From: Ignelater luminosus
Lineage: Eukaryota > Arthropoda > Insecta > Coleoptera > Elateridae
Reading direction: 5' to 3'
DNA: 64,000 nucleotides
Assembly (NCBI GenBank): GCA_011009095.1
Contig: VTPC01005888.1
Coordinates: forward strand, 12,948-76,947
Position 1 is the stretch's first letter. Every line of letters starts with the position of its first letter. The notes beneath the pieces were generated by a model, which saw only the letters and a program-made list of their open reading frames with translations, had not been told where the DNA came from and made no database searches. Positions 50,940 through 61,323 of this stretch are shown here, in pieces. The position numbers and the translations under genes are program-made.

Positions 50940-52713
50940 ATGGTTCGAAATTATAAGAAAAGAAATCTAAGAGCTCAATGGAGCGTGGACGAATTAAAAA
51001 GTGCCTTGGCACTAATTAGATCAAGCGAAATGACCCTTATGGATGCTAGTAGAGAGTTTAATATTCCTTCAACAACTCTTCGAGATCATGTTAAAAGCAG
51101 AAGTCGTAATAAAGAAAATGTACCTGCATTACCTAAGCAAACAGGTATAAAAAGAGTTTTCACGATCGAACAAGAAAATGCCTTAGAAAGGTACTGTTTA
51201 AAACTATCACAAAGGTTTTATGGATTGACCATTGAAGAATTTCGAATAGTGGCTTACTAGTATGCTGTTAAGTTAGGAAAAGAAAAGAGATTCGAGAATA
51301 AAAAAAGACTGAAAATGGCAGGCTGGGATTTCTACAGAGGATTCATGAAACAACATCCAGATATTTTTCTTAGATCCTCAGAACCAACAAGTTTAAATCG
51401 AGTTATGAGCTTTAATAAAGCTGAAATTGACCGATTTTTCGCTAATCTTTCAGCCCTCTACGAGAAGTACAATTATGGCCCTAATGACATTTACAATATG
51501 GACGAAAGCGGTTTTCATACTGTTCATCGGCCATCTAGAATCATAACTCAAAAAGGTTTGAAGCAAGACGGGAAGATAACAAGTGCAGAAAGGGGAGAAC
51601 TTATGACACTAATATGTTGCGTTAGCTCTTCAAGAACTTATGTACCCCCAGTTCTCATATTTCCACGAAAGTTAATGAACGACCGCCTTATGAAGAACGC
51701 TCCACCTGGTTCCAAGGTTTTGCTAGTGAAAATGGCTGGAGTAATGGAGACGTATTTCTTGAATGGATGAAGCATTTTATTAAACATATTAGTCCATCAA
51801 AAGATCATCATGTGTGCCTTGTATTAGTTAACCATGTAAGCCATTATTCCCTACAAGTTTATGATTTGGCCAAAGAAAATGGAGTAGATATGATTTCACT
51901 GCCTCCCCACACGAGCCACAGAACCCAACCTTTGGACATATCGTTTCTCGGACCACTGAAGACCGCGTATGACCATCAATGTGACTATTGGATTAAGTCA
52001 AATCCTGGTAAACGTATTACGGTTTATGAAATAGCTGAACTATTTGGGCAAGCATATCATAAAGTATGCACTATTGAAAAAGCCGTAAATGGATTTCGGA
52101 CTACAGGAATTTACCCTTTTAACTTTTAACTTCCAATGAAACATAGACTAAGAAACGTAATGTAAAAAGAAAGCATTCGGAAATTTTAACTTCAATTCCT
52201 TTGAGAGGAGAATTAGAAGAAAAAGAGCTAAAGAAGACCACAAAAAATACCATGAAAGTTAAAAGACACATTGCATCACAGGAAAATAAGAAGATTAAAA
52301 GACCGAAGAAAACCAAAAAGTCAGAAAGTGAATCAGAATCAGAAACATCAGAGCCAAAATTGTCATCAGAAGAAGAAATTGATGAGGAGGGAATAGATAT
52401 AAATTTTGGTGAACTGGAGGAAATACGTAGACTCGATTATGTTTTGGTAGAGTTCAAGACTGATAAAAATGTAGTTTACTTTGTAGGAAAAGTTATAACT
52501 GATGAAGAGAATGGAGAATATGAAGTATCATTTTTCCGAAAAAGCAACAAACTGAACAATACATTTGTTCTGCCTCAAGTACTAGATATAAGTGTAGTTC
52601 AGAAAACTCATATTAAAATGAAACTTCCAGAACCAACACTTCATGGCGCAACTAAACGACAACATTCCTTTTTTAATTTTGGAATCTCATTTGGAAATTT
52701 GAACGTCCATTAA
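50940..52713 (+). pseudogene. Pogo-like DDE transposase, inactivated
   Basis: Order of parts: a psq/CENP-B-type N-terminal helix-turn-helix (50940-51100: RAQWSVDELKSALALIRS, TLMDASREFNIPSTTLRDHV); a second DNA-binding part (IEQENALERYCLKLSQRFYG); the catalytic domain with IYNMDESGF (first Asp, about 51500), PPVLIFPRKL, then CLVLVNHVSHYSL where LDNH is expected (second Asp is Val) and PPHTSHRTQPLDISFLGPLK (third Asp); and an acidic/Lys-rich C-terminal part (52201-52713) with SESESESETSEP and YEVSFFRKSNK. Breaks: a TAG at 51258-51260, a one-base frameshift near 51725 (the text continues as NGWSNGDVFLEWMKHF in another frame), and a TAA at 52127-52129. With the Asp loss this copy cannot be active. 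The C-terminal part is still open for 170 codons. Confidence 0.93.
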
Positions 52714-52996
52714 TAATACGTGGAAACATTACCTACTATTGTTAGAGTGACATTTTAGTTTTGTTTTTTAGTATTCATAACTAGGTTTGTTTTTTAGAGT
52801 TTAGTTTGTTTTTTTTGTAAAAATTTTATTTTTAGAGTACAACGTACTCCCACCCTGTTCTTATATAAATACAGAGTGTATATTTATTTCCCGATTTTTG
52901 GAATATTTTTATAGAGAATACTTTTATAGTTTTTATATTCTATTTTTATTAAATGTTGAAAGTATGTTGTTTTTTATTTTGTATGGTAGTTGCCAT

Positions 52997-53230
52997 TTGG
53001 GGCAATAGCATTTCTTATACGCTATTACCCCAATAGGTTCGGGATATTAGCGTATTTAGAAAAATAAATAAAATAAGAAAATATGTTATTTTAGTTTGAA
53101 ATAATACAGATTTGACCATAAACCAATAAACTATTTATAGTTTGCAATCCACAAACAAAATTGTAAGACATAATCTTAAAAAGTAACTTTGTTATAAGCA
53201 ATTAAAATTTGCAGTACGCTAATGCCCCGG
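52997..53230. repeat. Right subterminal GGGGCAATAGCG motif cluster
   Basis: Copies at 52999-53010 (GGGGCAATAGCA), inverted at 53018-53032 (TACGCTATTACCCCA), at 53040-53055 (CGGGATATTAGCGTA) and inverted in the terminal repeat at 53216-53230. The first two can pair as a hairpin, mirroring the left-end arrangement. Confidence 0.7.
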
Positions 53231-53239
53231 TCTCCCCTA

Positions 53240-54346
53240 CTGATATTTGGTTTTTAGGTTATAAACCTGAGTTTGCTGTATCTTTGTCATACACTGTAAA
53301 AATATGGTAGAATCAAAGCCACTCTGAATTCCATAATAAAAAAACAAGCTTATAGTAATTTATCACAACTTTTAATAAAACAATGTAGCTTTGTGTATTG
53401 TTGGAACGTTGTTATAGGTGCTGGGCTCAGTATATCTTTACTAGGTTTTAAATTCTATTTTTCTTTTGCCTGAAATATCAGTCTATTATGGGTTCACGGT
53501 TTTTTTGCATGAGGGTTGGCTATAAAGCTTTTTTGTTAGGTTGTACATAATACGTATTTAATTGTTATTTTGTTTTGTTGTACAACTTGCATAACCTCAA
53601 AACTGGTCACTGTCACTACACACAATAGAACCTCGTTGCCGAATCTATCTAAATAGGAATATTTAAACAGTTAGAATGTCTTCTTGCAAATAAATTATTC
53701 CTATAACAATTTGATATTGTTTCTGTTATTAGAGATGTATTCAAAAAAAACCTAAAATTGAGTAAATTTTCATGGCCAATCTCCATGCAAAAAACCTGTG
53801 ACCGTATAATACACTAATATGTTGCTGCTTTTTATGGTGGCTAGTAGTTTTTAGTCTAGATACTAAAAAGTTATCACCAAATTCGTATTGTGACATTTTT
53901 GTTTAATCCACTTACAACTTACTGATGGAGACCAAAACCATTTCGAAACCTGACTTATAATCACAAAACGTGCCATATTAAAAATTATAAAAATCGACCA
54001 AAGCTACTATTTTTATACGCAAAATTAATTTTTTTCAAAAAACTTTTACGCCTTGTATCGACTTAACAAAGCGATTTTGGATATAGATAAGTTGGGTTAA
54101 ATCTTTTTATTTTTATCCCAGGAGTCTGCAGTTAAGCTATGTATCAATCTTTTGGAGACACCCTGTATCTTATAAGGTATTTTCATTAAATCAGAAATAG
54201 GTAAGTACATATTTATTGTAGGTATAACTAACAGTTTTATTTGTTTTTAAATATTTGTTTATTTAAAATAAACCTGTAAAATATAAAACCTGTTAGAGTA
54301 AGTACTTTATCTTCTTCAGACAAAAAAATGTATGACTAGTTCTAAG
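53240..54346. other. Duplicated spacer; no gene
   Basis: Homologous in part to 43853-44410 (for example GTTTTTAAATAT, AAACTTGTAAACTATAAAAC-type and TTAGAGTAxGTACTT text just 3' of the GILT gene). GGAGACACCCTGTATCTTA at 54154-54172 resembles an old mariner-MITE terminus. It contains the empty site matching the fold-back insertion of unit A. Confidence 0.45.
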
Positions 54347-56737
54347 TCACTCTTGGGAGTTTTCAGAACATACTTCAGGGTTATTATGTAGCACGTCACA
54401 AACAGCTTTCTTTAATGCTGTGTAATTATCTAGATTCGTATTGTTGATATAAACTGTAGGTACGCCATTCAGACCGGGTGCAAGTGTTTGTTGTTTGTCA
54501 CCAAGAAGACCAAATAACTTGTCACCTTCAGGTCCTTCTGCGCATTTTAAAACTTCATCTTCAGACAGTTCCAGTTTAGAAGCGCACTGGAAGCGATGTT
54601 TAAAGTTATGGAGTCCAATGGATAATTATTTAAACTTACGTGTGCCAGTGTTTGTATGTCATGGGCAGTATCAATATCATGTTCAATACAGTATACGTAT
54701 TCCATGTGTGAGTTTTGGTCCCCCGCCTTTGCAATACCACAGACTTGTAATTTGCTAATAGCGCATTCTTCTGGACCATGTTGACATTCATATGTCCAAT
54801 CATTGTTTACCTTTTGTCGCTAGAAGTTTTTGACGTTATTTTGATATACGAGGGCTGTTTGACGGAAGCGTGACTTTCCGCTAGATGGCGCTGATATCGG
54901 TAAATCGAAAACATTAGCATATACGTCAGTCTTTTAGAGGCTTAACCTCCAAATTTCATGTCAATCTGTGAAATAGTATACATTTGACAGTTATAGAAAT
55001 CAATTAAGTTTGTGCTATTTTGTAAATATGGAAAAACGTGAATTTCGTGTTTTAATTAAACATTATTTTTTACGTGGAAAAACAGTGAAAGAAACTGAGG
55101 AGAAATTACGGAAATATTACGGTGAATCTGCTCCATCGCATGGAATGGTTTCCAAGTGGTTTAATTCATTTAAAACTGGCCGTATGAGCACTGATGATGG
55201 TGAACGCTCCGGGCCCTTACAAACGGTCACTACTAAGGAAATCGTTGACAAAATCCATAATATGGTAATGGCTGGTCGACGTTTGAAAGTGCGCGAGATA
55301 GTTGATGCTGTTGGCATCTCAATCGAACGGGTGCATAATATTTTACACGAACATTTGCATATGAAAAAGGTATCAGCAAGATGGGTGCTGCGATTACTCA
55401 CAGTGGACCAAATGAGAATTCGTGTTCAACTTTCAAATCAATGTTTGGTCATGTTACAACGTAATCCAGTTGAGTTTTTTCGCCGATATGTGACTGTTGA
55501 CGAAACCTGGATCCACCACCACACCCCTGAGACAAAGGAACAGTCGAAACAGTGGATTTCACCAGACGAACGTGCACCAAAGAAGACTAAAATTGGTCAC
55601 TCGGCTAATAAGGTTATGGCGACTATTTTTTGGGATTCTAAAGGCATAATCCATATTGACTATTTGGAAAGGGGTAAAACAATAACTGGCCAATATTATG
55701 CTGATTTATTGACCCGTTTTGATGTTATCTTAAAGAAGAAACGCCCACATTTGGCACGTAAGAAAGTGCTCTTTCATCACGACAACGCCCCATCTCATTC
55801 ATCCGCAATTGCGACCGCTAAATTGGTACAATTACGCTACGAATTGCTTCCCCATCCACCATACTCACCGAATCTGGCCCCAAGCGACTTTTTTTTATTT
55901 CCGAATTTGAAAAAATCTCTCGCAGGAAAAAAATTCACATCAAATGCAGAGGTTATTGCTGCAACGGAGGCCTATTTTGACGAGTTGCCAAAAGAACATT
56001 TCTCAGACGGCTTAAAGAAATTGGAAAGTCGTTGGACTAAGTGTGTAGCACTTGAAGGGAACTATGTTGAAAAATAATAAAAAAAATCTAGGCTAAACCT
56101 GTTTTTTATTGAAATGTCACACTTCCGTCAAACAGCCCTCGTATGTATTATCTTGAGTGATGTAAAATAATCATTTAAACCATTAAAAATTGTGAAAGAA
56201 ACTTGAAATGCTTTGTTTCAATTTTATATTATAAAATAATTATCTGAATCTTAAGTATTTCTTCATTTCAATACTTACTTTTACGATTCCATAAGGTATA
56301 AAATCCACCTGAATATAAGTTCCTAGGTTTGCATATACGGGATACAATATATTTGTAATAAATCTCTGAGAGTACGGACAGAGTGGTTCGTAAAATATAG
56401 TTACTAATGGTTTGTCCTCCATTTGCTAGAATGATTAGCAAATATTTTTAGGTGTGAAAGATATAAAATTTTACTTAATACAGTGAATGTAAAAAAGTAA
56501 CACATTTTATGTAAATATAGATCTAAATAGATCCTATTTAAAAGAAAACTATTATACTACTAATTAGTATTGCTTAGATTAGCAAATGATCTTACATACT
56601 ATGTGAACGATTATTTGTAATTTTGTTACTTTTTTTATCAATAAAAGGGCTGCAAAGATAAATTGTTTGAAGTTTACCTGAAGAGACTCTTGAAAATAGA
56701 GACATCCCAAAATCACAGTCAGCAAACAGAACGTCAT
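54347..56737 (-). CDS. GILT-family protein 3 (CPYS active site), mariner in intron 2
   Basis: Exons (minus): 56737-56678, 56425-56279, 54819-54640, 54586-54347; same exon lengths and phases as GILT 2, 208 aa. Signal peptide MTFCLLTVILGCLYFQESLQ. Active site FYEPLCPYSQRF: C36, with Ser at 39. Signature CQHGPEECAISKLQVC. Exon 4 has CAEGPEGDKLFGLLGDKQ and ends SENSQE. About 45 of 60 residues of exon 3 equal GILT 2. Intron 2 (54820-56278) is about 1.46 kb because a whole mariner element sits in it, 29 bp upstream (in gene sense) of the exon 3 acceptor; GILT 2 has a 142-bp intron there. All splice sites and frames are intact, so the gene may still work, with the mariner possibly affecting splicing. 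The mariner gene lies on the opposite strand. Confidence 0.92.
54849..56141 (+). mobile_element. Mariner (DD34D) transposon, apparently complete
   Basis: 1293 bp, bounded by TA (54847-54848, 56142-56143). The outer 20 bases of the two inverted ends are identical (CGAGGGCTGTTTGACGGAAG), and the match continues for 9 more with 2 differences. One long intact ORF covers most of the interior. The intact ORF and near-identical ends point to a recent arrival, later than the duplication. Confidence 0.97.
55028..56077 (+). CDS. Mariner transposase, DD34D
   Basis: Cut-and-paste transposase acting in the nucleus on the element's inverted ends. 349 aa; the start is taken at MEKREF because mariner proteins of this type begin there, although an upstream in-frame ATG at 55010 adds six residues. 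Residues 1 to ~110 hold two helix-turn-helix parts (LIKHYFLRGKTVKETEEKL; IVDAVGISIERVHNILHE). The catalytic triad is D158 (VTVDETWIHH), D252 (FHHDNAPSH) and D287 (YSPNLAPSDFFLFPNLKKSL), with exactly 34 residues between the last two. No stop or frameshift. Oddities: the linker that usually reads GRPK reads GPLQ (62-65), and the motif usually reading WVPHxLT reads WVLRLLT (119-125), so activity is doubtful despite the intact triad. Subfamily not resolved. Confidence 0.95.
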   Translation: MEKREFRVLIKHYFLRGKTVKETEEKLRKYYGESAPSHGMVSKWFNSFKTGRMSTDDGERSGPLQTVTTKEIVDKIHNMVMAGRRLKVREIVDAVGISIERVHNILHEHLHMKKVSARWVLRLLTVDQMRIRVQLSNQCLVMLQRNPVEFFRRYVTVDETWIHHHTPETKEQSKQWISPDERAPKKTKIGHSANKVMATIFWDSKGIIHIDYLERGKTITGQYYADLLTRFDVILKKKRPHLARKKVLFHHDNAPSHSSAIATAKLVQLRYELLPHPPYSPNLAPSDFFLFPNLKKSLAGKKFTSNAEVIAATEAYFDELPKEHFSDGLKKLESRWTKCVALEGNYVEK

Positions 56738-57739
56738 GTTTAAAAAGGATTAAAGGTGGTAACTGTAAGAGGAGAAAGAAAAGAAGTAGAAGTTTCTTTT
56801 ATACGAGAAAAATTTCCTTGTAAAGTAATGATTTTGCGTGATACAGATATAAAACGTTTATATCTGAAATATTATGGTCACGAGTCTATAATCTAAAAAC
56901 CCGTATCCTTTAAATGAAAAACTTTGATGCTTTTTGAAAAAATTGTACTTGACCATAAATCAATAGACAATTATTATATTTATGTCAACTTGGGTTTTTA
57001 ATCTTCTGTATACTATCTGCAGATCCTAGATTTAAGTTTTAGGTTTTACAGTTATCTATGTTCCGCGCTACCTGAACGAATTGCTCAGTGAAATTCTATT
57101 TATTGTATTTCTAAGGCTGGATTGAACGTGAGATTCTGGGTTATCTCCGTTATTATTATAATTTACGGGCAAAGCTCCACTTTACTATAACCGTAAACAA
57201 ATTTTGCGTAAAAAACAGTTTTCACAAAGAAACACATTATTTAAAGAAATGCAGAAAAGAAGTCAAACGTAATTTCTTCTTAGGATCCAATCTAGCTTGT
57301 AACAATGCATCGATTTCTTTGTCGACCCTACCCGTTCTGAAAACTAGTAGTTTCGTGTTTTTTGTTTTCCAGTCAAGTCTAATGTATCTTGAAAAAGCAA
57401 CAAAGAATCGCGAAAACTATTTCATGCTGTTGTTGACAATGAGAAAAATACCTTAAAATCTCAATAAACTAGTCCACCCTATGTTTCCTAATCTGAATAT
57501 TGAGGGTTTAAGAAAATGCCAGGTCAAGAAGGCTACGATCTAGCTGACGAGCGCATGCTTAGCATAACCTTGCGATGTTGGTGTCATTACAGTGCAAACA
57601 AAATCGGTAAAAACCTATAAGTCTTTGCGTTCTCTCAGACAAATGAAAGACAATAATAACAAGTACCACAAATAATGGCATTATGAAACGTCAAACATAC
57701 ATGATTATGGTTTTTTTTAGAAATAAGTATTTCTCTAGC

Positions 57740-58465
57740 TTTTTCTGAGTTTCTGAAAAGGGCAATGAAGACTCAGATTAGTAAATTCTTGTCGGAGCAC
57801 TCACTGTTTTCAACAACACAATCCGACTTTCAAAAAGGATATAACTGCTGTACCGCTTTGGCAGTTGATGACATTCTATCAGCAACAGATAATTGTACAT
57901 TAACTGCTTGGATTCTTTTAGCCTTTTTCAAAGCATTTGATACTTTACGTAAATCATGCAAAAATGCTATTGAACATATGAATATTAAAATTAAGGATTC
58001 TCAAGTTTCTGTTATGGATGTTTCGCGTAATCTTGATAATACATCTCGATTCTGATTTTAGAAAACATGTAAGTTTGTATATGTAAAGGACATATGATGA
58101 TGTCAAACTTATTTTTGCAAGCAGACCCATACTGAGTGAAAAAGTTATAGTACTTGTTACGGAAGCCATGTTTGAATAGTAAAGTCTCATCAGAATTGTT
58201 GTTTACGTCTGATATTTGACATAAGGCGTACAACTTCTGTGTGGACTTAACTGACTAAACATGTCGAACTGTCAATTGTCTAACTTGTGTAGTTTGTGTT
58301 ACAAACTTATTATGTTAGAAGCACTTGCTATATATGTAATAAAATTGAATTCCGATCAAATATACACAATTTCAATGTCAGAAGTAGGGTATTCTTACCC
58401 TCCGATTTACAGAACTACTAAAAACATACCAGCGGTCTTTAACTCTTTACTGTCTAGGGTTTAAA
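57740..58465 (+). pseudogene. LINE reverse-transcriptase fragment
   Basis: The first frame (57765-58055) reads MKTQISKFLSEHSLFSTTQS, DFQKGYNCCTALAVDDILSA then WILLAFFKAFDTLRK, matching the RT block QSGFRKGxSCxTAL...DDI...LVLLDFSKAFDT of jockey/CR1-type LINEs. It then jumps, with the catalytic YxDD region deleted, to MNIKIKDSQVSVMDVSRNLD (usual VxxxRNLGVxLD). Weak continuations reach about 58465. Stops and frameshifts throughout. This is a different lineage from the LINE at 6.9-8.3 kb. Confidence 0.75.
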
Positions 58466-59090
58466 TCAAAATTATAGCTGAAGTACTAATAGATAGAGGA
58501 CGATACAAGCGGTTAAGAAGTACCGTGATGCTCTTTCAACAAGGAGCAAAAGCACAACACAGGAAACGCCGCTAGACCTTCAAAGAAGGGTAACGCGGGA
58601 TAGAAAAAATTCTCTTGCAGAAGACTTTAAGGTATCGTAGTAGCTAAGGAATCCAGGAATGTAGCCATAACAAATAAGTAATGGGGTCTGATTAAATATT
58701 ACTTGTTTAACAAGTCAGGGAAGCACCTTAACAGTCTCATTTGCTGATCTCAATTCAAGCAGTTTTTGGTTTCTGTGTAATAAAGGTCACTGCTCACGAA
58801 AAAACGGACGAACTATAGTAAGCTATACTACAAAATATAAAAAAATATAGCATTCCATTTAAAAAATTCCATATGACGTCATAGCGTGAAAGGAGATGAC
58901 GTCACAAACAATCACTGCACGTTAAAGACATCCAAATATAAAATAAAAATTGACCTGTTTTAGCATTTTTCAAAAATATCATTTATTTTGAAATTACTGA
59001 TTTTATTCCTGAAGTAGTTTTCGCCCTGTTATATAGATTCTTTAATCCTTTAACATGACTGTATTGTAGTCATCAAGCACATAGGACGTA
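58466..59090. other. No gene; pair of palindromic TGACGTCA sites
   Basis: AT-rich. Two perfect TGACGTCA octamers (58874-58881 and 58897-58904), the CREB/ATF consensus, lie 23 bp apart. There is no neighbouring gene start to relate them to. Confidence 0.4.
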
Positions 59091-59870
59091 TAGTCCAGTC
59101 AAAACAGACATTCAACATCGCCAAAATTCCGATGGAGATGAAACTTGGTGCAGACCTTCAAATCATAATTTTGAATGAAATACTAAAAGTTCCCATCAAT
59201 CCAGTCGTTGCGAAAAATTAGATTATTTAAGATCAAAGGTAAAACAAATGGCTTTTTGCAAATATCTCTTAAACGGTAAGTTTTATTGTAGAAATAGTAG
59301 TAATCGAATTTGTAGATCATACGATTTTCTATAAAAACGGTCTTCATACGTTTTTTTTTCTACGAATGCTCATTCTTGAGATATCTCTATTTCAAAAATT
59401 GTAAATTCTGATATACGCTACGCTACAAACTTCAAATGCCGATCTGTGCCCCTCTTGCGGTGGCGGCAATAAGCTTTGAGACGTAAAATTGAATGCGAAA
59501 CAAAATGAGTGCAACGATAATATGTGGCTTCTAAAATGTAAATATTACTTGTTTTCAAAGGAAAAGTTTAAGTAAAAGATAGAAATTAGTTGAAAGTTGT
59601 GCTAAAGTTTACCGGCCCCAGAGATATACAGTGCATTTTTTTATCACTGGCCATTGGGATTCAATCAGGTAAGGGGAAAGGAGGGACAGCTGCCCGGGGT
59701 CTTGTAATATTAGGGGCTTCAACTACTACGCAACTAAGAAATAAAAAAGTTATTAATTTTCTAATTAATTAATTTCCTATGGGATTCTTCATAACAGTTT
59801 TTTTCCTATTTTTCAAAACTCATTTTTCACACGAAATATACTGGTTTTGGCTAAGTTAGTCTTTGTTGCG

Positions 59871-59900
59871 TTAGGTTAGGTTGGGTTAGGTTAGGTTAGT
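59871..59900. repeat. Interstitial telomere-like (TTAGG) array
   Basis: Six 5-bp units: TTAGG, TTAGG, TTGGG, TTAGG, TTAGG, TTAGT, with related GTTAG text just upstream (59853-59859). TTAGG is the ancestral arthropod telomere repeat. Too short to be a telomere. Confidence 0.8.
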
Positions 59901-60387
59901 TATGGAATAAACCATCAGATGTGCAGTTGAAAAAGTACCATAGAGGTTGTGCTATTGAAAGTCTTTTATACGGTGAAGTGAACAAGAAAGAAGTATATAA
60001 ATTTCACGACAGGAAATACCTATTGCAGAACCATGTGCATGCAGAAATGGTGAAACCCAAAAAAAACATGCTGCTAAAATAGAGAAGAACCTGCTGTCAA
60101 AAGAAAAGTGCGAAACTGAATTAAAGTTTAATTTTTAATTTTTAAAAGATTTGCTTTTCAGACAATATGACACTGATTATAGATTATATTATTGTTATAG
60201 CGTTAAAATTGTATCGGATTGTAAAATGACGTTTACAAAATTAGATTATAATGAGTTCCTGTGCTTTTACACGCGGGAACGCAACAAAAGCGACTGATAT
60301 ATGTTTTTAATTACATTCATTTTCACAATGCACCTTCTTTTATACAATAATTACTCCAAAAAGGAATAATTTGTTTCTGCTACTTAA

Positions 60388-61323
60388 GAAGGTACAGGAC
60401 CTTAGTGAAAATGATGAAAACATCATGAAATTTTGAGGATCAATAAAAATATTTATAATATTTGTTGTCTGAAAATTTTAGCGGCCTAGGGTTCATAGTT
60501 TTTTTATAAAAAAATATTAAAAATAGCCAATTTAACATATAACAGCATATCAGACCCCACGCGTACCTATATATCAATACTGTTAGCTATGAAAAAATGG
60601 TGACACTGCTCTGAAAAACTACATGTGCATAAAAAAAATTTTCGAAATTATTACAAAAAAAATTATGTCAAGGGTTCTTATTTATAAAAATTATTAACTT
60701 TAAAAAACACTAGTTTTTAAAAAGCAGTCAGCCATAGTTAATGTGGGTTATGTTGCCGGTAACGGCGCAACAGCGGATTGGGAGGGAAATTCAAAATTCA
60801 AGGAGATCGTATTTCAAAAAATAAATGTTAAAGTTTTTAAAAACCTTATTTTATATATTATAAAACAAAACAAAATTAAATAATAATTCGTTTACCTTTC
60901 CAAAAATAACGTTTTTTTTCTTTGTTTATTTTTTATTGCTTGTTAAATAAATTTCACCTCTGCTTTATTTGTAAACATACACACTTACGAATCACCAATA
61001 TAATACCGTGGACGCATGCGCAAACATGGTTAAAGTTGCTACGCTGCCAAACTTTTTATTATTTTTTAAAAAATGTTTAATAATAAAAAATTAATTGTTT
61101 CATGTAAATTTAATAGTAATTATAAATCATTTTGTAATGATTTGATAATTACATACATAAAAGAATAATTTCAACAAGCCAAAGTCATTTAATTACAAGT
61201 TGAAATATTAATTTTTAAAAGTAAAATCCGGAAAAAAAGTTTAATCCTTTCCATAGTGCATACTAATTACAGATACCTACCGCGGAGTAAATTTTTTAAA
61301 TTGACTGTACGTCCTGTACCTCC
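60388..61323. mobile_element. TTAA-flanked element (936 bp), non-coding
   Basis: The left end GAAGGTACAGGAC and the inward-read right end GGAGGTACAGGAC are each bordered by TTAA (60384-60387, 61324-61327). TTAA duplication is the piggyBac hallmark, though the terminal bases are not the usual CCC of piggyBac. The interior is very AT-rich without an ORF. It is nested in the 59091-61949 structure. Confidence 0.6.

Larger units (their letters stand above)
50466..53237 (+). mobile_element. Pogo-like (Tigger/jerky-type) transposon, 2772 bp
   Basis: The terminal inverted repeats GGGGAGACCGGGGCAATAGC (left) and GGGGAGACCGGGGCATTAGC (right, read inward) extend as GTA on both sides, 1 mismatch in 23. 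TA target duplications at 50464-50465 and 53238-53239. Both terminal regions carry extra copies of the GGGGCAATAGCGTA motif (listed separately). One transposase gene, broken, on the plus strand. Inserted in the spacer of duplication unit B. Confidence 0.95.
48300..57750. repeat. Segmental duplication, unit B
   Basis: Right copy of the tandem duplication described for 40860-47000. It has the same order: shared left spacer, decayed orphan ORF, spacer, GILT gene on the minus strand, upstream GILT flank. It is lengthened by the pogo-like element (50466-53237) and a mariner (54849-56141), and lacks the fold-back element of unit A. Confidence 0.8.

Noticed and set aside
55117-55401. 94-codon minus frame inside the mariner
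   Set aside because: Shadow of the transposase ORF on the opposite strand.
37896-56737. GILT genes as one operon or polycistronic unit
   Set aside because: Each has its own signal-peptide exon, introns and large spacers; insects transcribe such genes separately.
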